From: Mytilus trossulus
Lineage: Eukaryota > Mollusca > Bivalvia > Mytilida > Mytilidae
DNA: 64,000 bases
NCBI RefSeq assembly: GCF_036588685.1
Contig: NC_086375.1
Location: forward strand, 45,353,270-45,417,269
Direction: 5' to 3'
Shown here: one piece after another, positions 59,901 through 64,000 of the stretch
Position numbering within the stretch: position 1 is the stretch's first letter
Layout of the letters: every line of letters starts with the position of its first letter
The notes under the pieces: generated by a model
Told to the model about the DNA's origin: nothing
Database searches by the model: none
The model's input: the letters and a program-made list of their open reading frames with translations, nothing else
Program-made: the position numbers and the translations under genes

Positions 59901-59972
59901 GAAAGTTTAATAGATAGAGACTATATGGAAAGAGACAAAGAAGATGCTAATCAGTATCACTATGTTGCTTGA
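38986..59972 (+). CDS. CUL4: Cullin-4, scaffold of CRL4 ubiquitin ligases
   Basis: Twenty-one exons join in phase to 807 residues: 38986-39265, 45327-45546, 45921-45990, 46412-46485, 47079-47241, 48666-48755, 50313-50395, 50968-51035, 51335-51453, 51788-51863, 52336-52464, 53385-53422, 53925-53991, 54545-54655, 55130-55323, 55796-55906, 56400-56508, 57488-57561, 58200-58298, 59134-59286 and 59877-59972. The protein follows vertebrate CUL4A/B closely: [105 protein letters not shown] and the winged-helix end [17 protein letters not shown]. The neddylation motif is IVRIMK (748-753), acceptor Lys753. The N-terminal 93 residues are low-complexity with KKRR (25-28), a likely nuclear signal as in CUL4B. 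It binds DDB1 at the N-terminal side and RBX1 at the C-terminal side. Intron 2 is AT-AC. Invertebrates usually have one CUL4. Confidence 0.96.
39628..39746 (+). repeat. Repeat A copy in CUL4 intron 1
   Basis: AGAAGATGTGGTATGATTGC, CAATGAGACAACTATCC, AAAAGACCAAAATGACAC and TGGCCTTCAACAATGAGC in the usual order. The copy is truncated after GCAAAGCCCATAATG, where the small element at 39747 begins. Confidence 0.78.
39747..39839. mobile_element. Miniature inverted-repeat element of about 93 bp
   Basis: The left end TAGTCCAAGGTTACTCTTGA then GTCCAACGACTG is the imperfect inverse of the right end CAGCTGTTGGAC then GTCAGAGTAATCTCGGACTA. It joins directly to the truncated repeat A copy. The terminal TAGTCCGAGATTACTC is shared with the minisatellite at 33559-33634. 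Confidence 0.65.
40077..41170 (+). repeat. Repeat F, apparently full-length, CUL4 intron 1
   Basis: Opens with a strong hairpin (40077-40111), GTCGAGC-CTGCAAC-TTTT-GTTGCAG-AAA-GCTCGAC, then a CGG-rich spacer (GATCCGGCGGCGGC). It continues with about six units of roughly 140-160 bases, each with TGACCTTGACCTCATTTTCA, GGTTCAGTGATCAAAGTTAA, TTGTATGGAATGATTG and GGTGTACATGTC. It closes with AAGGCGAGACATTTCAGC and a GTGTGCACTCTTGTG end. No open frame persists. Confidence 0.75.
41574..44785. mobile_element. Mutator-like TIR element, 3212 bp, in CUL4 intron 1
   Basis: The terminal inverted repeats run about 120 bases (41574-41697 and 44668-44785), starting CGGTCTCACTAATTAGCGAC and built of irregular GCGACAACAAG / GCGACAAGAAG blocks. 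TCTCTTGAT flanks both ends exactly, at 41565-41573 and 44786-44794, a perfect 9-bp target duplication. Long inverted repeats plus a 9-bp duplication fit the Mutator/MULE superfamily. The interior is AT-rich. The longest frames (42251-42511, 42745-42930, 44140-44349) show no transposase motif, so the element looks non-autonomous. Superfamily placement is inference. Confidence 0.85.
45547..45920 (+). other. U12-type AT-AC intron 2 of CUL4
   Basis: Exon 2 ends TTGGA and the intron begins ATATCCTTTA, the U12 donor consensus. TTCCTTAAC, the U12 branch-site consensus, is at 45903-45911. The intron ends TTGATAC at 45920, about 10 bases after the branch A. Joined this way the protein reads [17 protein letters not shown], in register with vertebrate CUL4 (QFRE-D...FLKKID). 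No GT donor near 45546 gives this reading. Confidence 0.88.
47260..48073. mobile_element. Foldback element copy disrupted by a hairpin-bearing insertion, CUL4 intron 5
   Basis: The left end ACAGACAATTGCATTGAGCG and right end CACTCAATGCAATCGACTGT are inverted repeats of the same type as 30933-31190. The inner arms (AGCTTGCTTGATAGCTGAAC and GTTCAGCTACCAAGCAAGCT) are complete by about 47490. The following stretch to about 48045 separates them from the right end. That insertion contains a hairpin at about 47901-48041 (ACAAATATAGCCTTTGTATG, then GAGGTC, against GACCTC, ATACAAAGGCTGTATTTGT) with GGACTTCGTCC at its centre. The element begins 18 bases after the exon 5 donor. Confidence 0.7.
48868..48985 (+). 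repeat. Repeat A fragment in CUL4 intron 6
   Basis: GAGATGGTATAATTGCCAAT, GAGACAACTC, AAATGGCACAGAAATTAA and GTGTGGCCTTCAACAATGAG; truncated on the right. Confidence 0.75.
49010..49584. mobile_element. Non-autonomous TIR element, 575 bp, CUL4 intron 6
   Basis: Left end TAAAGGAGTAGGTTCAGTAA then GACC; right end GGCCCTTACC then GACCTACTCCTTTA. Inverted repeats extend to about 38 bases with mismatches (TTTTTTGGCTCC against GAGGCCAAAATC). Inside, AATGAAAGTGGCCGCATTCG is mirrored by GGATGCGACGACTTTCATT, so the palindromic character continues toward the centre. There is no coding content. Confidence 0.7.
51891..52160. repeat. Dispersed repeat starting AAGGTGGTACCCAACAC, CUL4 intron 10
   Basis: Left end TTAAGGTGGTACCCAACACT; the right end near CCCTGTAGTGTTAA is a weak inverse. 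I recognise the left end as that of a common mollusc repeat. The interior is AT-rich and non-coding. Confidence 0.45.
52862..53205 (+). repeat. Long repeat A copy in CUL4 intron 11
   Basis: Runs from AAAATGTGGTATTATTGCTA through AACAACTGTAGGTCG, TGGCATAGTCAGC, AAAACAATTCAAACAAG and TTACAGACACTTGACTTGGG to TAAACATGTTAGTGTGATCC and CAACCCTC. One of the longest copies in the window. A partial copy follows at 53508-53640 in intron 12. Confidence 0.78.
55245..55520 (+). repeat. 100-bp tandem repeat covering the end of CUL4 exon 15 and its splice donor
   Basis: Units start at 55245, 55345 and 55445 with GATAGATTTAACTG. The first two are almost identical (one difference, ATATATTAA / ATTTATTAA); the third is diverged and lacks the donor. 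Units 1 and 2 each contain the coding end through CTTCCCGCTGAA and a GTAAGT donor. Use of the first donor (55323/55324) gives the conserved EVHLPAE-MVKYQE join. Because 100 is not a multiple of three, reading on to the second donor shifts the frame. Confidence 0.9.
56520..57212 (+). other. Left part of CUL4 intron 17
   Basis: Contains ACCGACCGTGCGAGGTCTGT near 56648 and AT-rich sequence. The minus-strand frame at 56451-56783 overlaps exon 17 and has no recognisable domain, so it is treated as chance. Confidence 0.4.
57213..57430 (+). repeat. Single-unit copy of the 192-bp repeat family with its head hairpin, CUL4 intron 17
   Basis: Starts TTGTTGAGCCATTGACTTTT then GTCAAAAATGCAAGACATAG, a hairpin (TTGAC / GTCAA) at the same place as in 61731 and 40077. 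It is followed by one unit with GGATTTCTACCAAACTTGCA and GAAGCTTGTTTAT, matching the units at 61832-62600. Confidence 0.7.
58466..58745 (+). repeat. Repeat A copy in CUL4 intron 19
   Basis: AGGAGATGTGGTATGATTGC, CAATGAGACAACTATTC, then AAGCAATTATAGGC, AACAACCACTGAACATC and GGCTCCTGACTTTTC. The middle part is diverged from the 52862 copy. Confidence 0.75.
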
Positions 59973-60444
59973 TTTATTGTAAAAATAGGAAGAGAAGAAA
60001 ACTCTCATATAATTGTGATTATTTGATGACAGAGTCAGATCAGCGCTATCATCTGACTGTGTCATAAAGACTTTATATTTGTATGTTTCAGCACAGATTT
60101 GTGTTGAATTCTTATATTAACATCAGTGCTGTTTTGACTTCTTGAATATTTTTAATGCAGGAATTTGAAGCAGATTAGTTAGCTTGAGTTGACTTTGGAT
60201 TCCTGGATATTTTCACTCTATTTGTACACCAGTTTTCATGTTTAAATTAACTATGTATGATGATGTAAAATATGTGATAATTTTCATTATGTCTTAGTTG
60301 TTATTTTTATCACCTTTAACCTTCACATTCCCACTGCCAAATGGTTGAATAGAGTTATATACCATTGATAACATACACATTTTACCAGAATAACAATTTT
60401 TGTTTTACTGATACTCTAAATGAGAGATTTTTAACATTTTGATA

Positions 60445-60450
60445 AATAAA
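60445..60450 (+). terminator. Polyadenylation signal of CUL4
   Basis: AATAAA in GATAAATAAATGC, 473 bases after the CUL4 stop codon at 59972. It is the first good signal in a 3' UTR-like AT-rich stretch. Confidence 0.6.
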
Positions 60451-61730
60451 TGCTAAGAAATAACAAATGATCGTGCTTTTTATTTTACATTGATGTGTAA
60501 AATATAAAAATTGTGAAGCAATATGTAAATGATACAAGAACTAATGAAAAGAACCCATGCTTATAGTATTTATCTCTTCTTGAAAAACAACTTAGTCAAA
60601 TTCTGCGTTGGAATTTCCATTTTAAGGTTTATTCAATAGATGCGCCTGTAAAAAAGAAGTACAATGTACTGTTGCTTGGTGTTTTTTTTGTTGGACACCA
60701 ATTTTCTTATAATGAGGGATAAAAGTGAACAACACATTTAAATGTCTAACATGGTACACGTTATATATGCAAACTGTGGTAAATCCAAGAAATCATATGT
60801 TAATTGGTTCTGATGAAAATGAAGGATTAATGGTATACAGTGAGTAAACTCTTGTGGTTTTCACTAAGTCCCTTTCTGTCAAAGTTTAATTGTCTTGTGA
60901 ATTTCTCACTTATAAGATAACTATATGTGATCCTTGTGAGTCTATAACTCTTTCAGATAGGGTTTATTTGACCTTGACTTATTTTCAGGGATCAGTTATT
61001 GAATAGTCCATACCTCAGATACTCTCAATTCAGTAATTATTGCGAAAAATGAGTTGTAAATGCAATAATCTAAAATAGCAGGTTTTTAACTCATCTAGGA
61101 TTTTGTCTCGTCTGTGATGAATGTTGCAGTATGAGAGACTTATGTATTGCTATCTGTTGTTAGCATTGGCAACTTAACTTTTTGTGTAAAGCTTTGTATT
61201 TCAAATGTTGGATGTACTGGATGCTTCATATCTTGTATGCAGTTTATGTTACAAAGTCTCCATCTGTCATATTTCTAATGTTCTTGACCTCATTTCATGG
61301 TTCAAACTTCAATGACTGCTTGAAAATAAGTTTGAGATTTTTTGTAATGTGAATTTCTCAGTTATGAGTTATAGGATAACTATATTTGGTATATCAGTTA
61401 CTTGCAACATTACATTTACATTGACCTTATTCCATGGATCAGTGATCAAGGTTAAATTTACATGATGAGGTCTGTTATTCAAATACTATAAACAGTAGGA
61501 TAATCATATGTGGTGTATGGAATGATAGTAATAGGGACACGTCAGGTTGGCAATTGTCATCTGACCGTCAACTCATTTTCATGGTTGATTGGTCAACATT
61601 AGAATTTAAACTATTGCAAAATATGTATAATAGTATCACATTTACATCGTTGTCCAAAGACATTTCCTTATGGCCTTAAAAGGAAGATTTGAATTGATTT
61701 TTGGGGTAATGGTCTCAACAGGTCATTTTT
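60451..61730 (+). repeat. Intergenic region with a headless copy of repeat F
   Basis: From about 60950 to 61600 there are units with TGACCTTGACTTATTTTCAG, ATGTTCTTGACCTCATTTCA, GGATCAGTGATCAAGGTTAA and ATGGAATGATAGTAA, like those of 40200-41170 but diverged. No gene is seen. Confidence 0.6.
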
Positions 61731-61780
61731 GTCGAGCCTTCGACTTTAGTCGAAAAAGCGAGACATAGCAATCCTACACT

Positions 61781-61822
<42 letters not shown>

Positions 61823-62765
61823 TCAACAAATATTCACTCTGTGGTTAAAGTTTTTGAAATTTTAATAACATTCTTAAACTAAACTGGATTTCTACCAAAC
61901 TTGGACAGAAGCTTGTTTATGTTAATAACATAGTGTGCAGAAGAAAATTTTTGTGAAAATAGAATTCCATTTTTTCCGTATTTTACTTATAAATGGACTT
62001 AGTTTTTCTGCCAGGAAACATTACATTCACTCTGTGGTTAAAGTTTTTGAAATTTTAATAACTTTCTTAAACTATACTGTATTTGTACCAAACTTATACA
62101 GAAGCTTGTTTATGATCATAAGATAGTAAGAAGAAGGAAATTTTGGAAAAATAAAATTCCATTTTTTCCATATTTTACTTTAAAATGGACTTAGTTTTTC
62201 TGCCAGGAAACAACATTTACTCTGTGGTTAAAGTTTTTGAAATTTTAATAACTTTCTTAAAACTATCCTGGGTTTGTACCAAACTTAGACAATAGCTTGT
62301 TTATGATCATGACATAGTATCCAGAAGTAAATTTTGTTAACAAATAAATCCATTTTTTTGTGCATTTTACTTTTAAATGGACTTAGATTTTCTGCAAGAA
62401 AACAACGCATTCACTCTGTGGTTAAAGTTTTAAAAATTTTAATAACTTTCTTATACTATTTTGGACCTGTACCAAACTTGGACAGAAGCTTGTTTATGAT
62501 CAAAAGCTAGTATCTATAAGAAAATTTTGTAAAAGTTTTTGTACCTGTGTATCTGTATTTTACTTATAAATGGACTTAGTTTTTCTTCCAGTTTACGTTA
62601 CAGACAGTCTGCAGTTAAAGTTTTCAAAACATATTGTATTTTTACCAAACTTGGACAGAAGATTCTTAGAATCATAAGATAATATCAAGAGGAATATTTT
62701 TATTGATTTTATTCCTCTTTTGTTGAGCCTGCAATTAACAGCATAAGTAGGCGAGACACTGGGTT
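61731..62765 (+). repeat. Tandem 192-bp repeat element with head hairpin and CGG run
   Basis: Begins GTCGAGCCTTCGACTTTAGT then CGAAAAAGCGAGAC, a hairpin with TTCGACT / AGTCGAA stem. A (CGG)n run follows, then at least four units starting near 61832, 62026, 62216 and 62410. Each has TTCACTCTGTGGTTAAAGTT, TTTTGAAATTTTAATAA, CTACCAAACTTGGACAGAAG and CTTGTTTATG. It ends near 62760 with TGTTGAGCCTGC and GTAGGCGAGAC, which again can pair. Confidence 0.8.
61781..61822. repeat. (CGG)n microsatellite
   Basis: About 13-14 uninterrupted CGG triplets just after the head hairpin of the 192-bp repeat element. The related copy at 40077 has a short interrupted CGG run in the same position, so the run is probably an expansion of an ancestral part of the repeat. 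Confidence 0.9.
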
Positions 62766-64000
62766 CCGCGGAACCCTTAAGAATTTTTTTATTTTAAGAC
62801 TTTAATGATGTATTTAAATGGGTTATTATGTTTGCAAATATTTTGAAATTTGATTTAATATTATGACCATATCTTGAGGAAAAGAGGGGAGGTTAAAAAT
62901 GTGGAGGGGGGTCAATTCACAACAGCATAGTATATTGCACAAAAACAAACAAATAAATATGGATTGAAATCAAATAACCAATTCAAGTTCTGTGTCAGAA
63001 ACATATAATGTTTCAGATATTTAATTACAATCCAAACTCTGACCATTTCAGTGCGAATATTGTGTCCATTTTTTTCCCTAACTGTTCATGGTTGGACCTC
63101 TATGGTTGTATCCAGCTGCACTCCTCAAAGCAATTTATTGTGTATTGGTCTGTTTTTCAAGTGCTATAAGCAAAAGATCAACTTTATTAAGTGTATGGAA
63201 TGATTGTGAAGCCCTGAAGGTTTAATCGGACTTTGAACTCATTTTCAAGGTATATTGGTCAATGCTTTTTTTTAGTTTTAGTCTGTTTTCAAGTGCTAAA
63301 AGCAATAGGTTTATTGAATGATTGTAAGGTGTACATGTCTGTCTTGCCTGGTTCGTCTTACCATGACTTCCTTATCATAGAACATTGATAATGACATGTT
63401 TATGTGATACTTGTGGCAAACATTACATGTAACAGACTTTCGACATAAATTCAATGATAAGTCAGGCAAGACATTTCAGTGTGTGCGCTCTTGTTGTGAT
63501 TTAGTCTGTTTCTTAGAAAAACTATGAGCAAAAGGTCAACAGGACCTAGTGTATGAAATATTGTTAGACATGTAGGGCTGTCTGACAGTTTATCTGACCT
63601 TGACCTCATTATGGTTGAAAAGTCAGCATAATGTTGTCGTGGTCCATATCTCAGATATTTTAGCAATAGCTTGACTAAATTCAATGTATTGAATGAATAC
63701 AAGATTATATGTCTGTCTTGCAGAACTCATCTGACTGATTTCATTTTCATGGTTCATTGGTAAACGTTGTGGTTTCTTAGTTGTCCGTATTTCAGACATT
63801 GGAAGAAAATGGGTCACTGGTAACTATATTTGGTTTTTGGAATTATGAGTAATTGTCAATGTTTATCTTACATTTACCCCCATTTAAATGGGTCACTTGT
63901 TTAAATTTTATCTTATAGACCTTCAACATAAATTAAATCATGATTGATAAGAGAAGCAAGACATTTCAAGGTGTAAAAAGTCTAGATTTTGCAAAACAAG
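62766..64000 (+). repeat. Intergenic sequence ending in another repeat F copy
   Basis: From about 63120 to the window end there are repeat F units (TCTGACCTTGACCTCATTAT, ATTGGTCAATGC, ATGGAATGATTGTGAAG). At 63460-63490 there is an element end, GGCAAGACATTTCAGTGTGT then GCGCTCTTGTTG, and a similar GCAAGACATTTCAAGGTGT at 63960. No gene is seen. Confidence 0.6.

Noticed and set aside
1-64000. tRNA, rRNA or other structured RNA genes
   Set aside because: I looked for typical tRNA arm patterns and rRNA-like blocks on both strands and found none convincing. A covariance-model scan would be decisive.

Overview
The window looks like nuclear DNA of a bivalve mollusc, most likely a mussel of the Mytilus type. 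It is AT-rich, its genes are split into short GT-AG exons by repeat-filled introns, and several dispersed repeat families typical of mytilid genomes recur on both strands. There is no operon structure and nothing bacterial. The organism call is an inference from these traits, not a database match.

Six gene loci can be read by joining exons with matching splice sites and phases. From left to right they are: (1) the 3' part of a UHRF1-like gene (+), with one SRA-domain exon followed by a duplicated, differently broken C-terminal exon; (2) DTYMK, thymidylate kinase (-), 5 exons, 8338-14926; (3) SLC2A13, a proton/myo-inositol cotransporter (-like HMIT) (+), 9 exons, 19491-25158; (4) an unrecognised 3-exon gene with an RRM-like region (-), 25250-27360, tail-to-tail with SLC2A13; (5) an unrecognised 6-exon gene (-), 32045-35212, with an internal repeat and an apparent alternative last exon encoding a membrane anchor; (6) cullin-4 (+), complete in 21 exons over 38986-59972 and encoding 807 residues. 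The genes do not form a pathway. DTYMK (dTTP supply), UHRF1-like (hemimethylated DNA) and CUL4 (CRL4 ubiquitin ligase) all touch DNA replication and chromatin, but nothing here shows shared control.

Much of the rest is mobile or repetitive DNA. The best-defined pieces are a 3.2-kb element with about 120-bp terminal inverted repeats and a perfect 9-bp target duplication (Mutator-like) in CUL4 intron 1; a 1.57-kb non-autonomous Helitron nested in a mussel repeat that itself splits a dead LINE; a 151-bp hAT-type MITE with an 8-bp target duplication; three copies of a foldback element; and tandem arrays with units of about 126, 170, 150 and 192 bp. A GTCGAG-type hairpin at the head of one repeat family keeps its pairing while its stem sequence changes between copies.

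The strongest gene-level observations are a consensus U12-type AT-AC intron in cullin-4 (45547-45920), a 100-bp tandem duplication across a cullin-4 exon end and its splice donor, and the alternative last exons of the gene at 31668-35212. Exon coordinates come from manual splice-site reading and phase checking, without transcript data.
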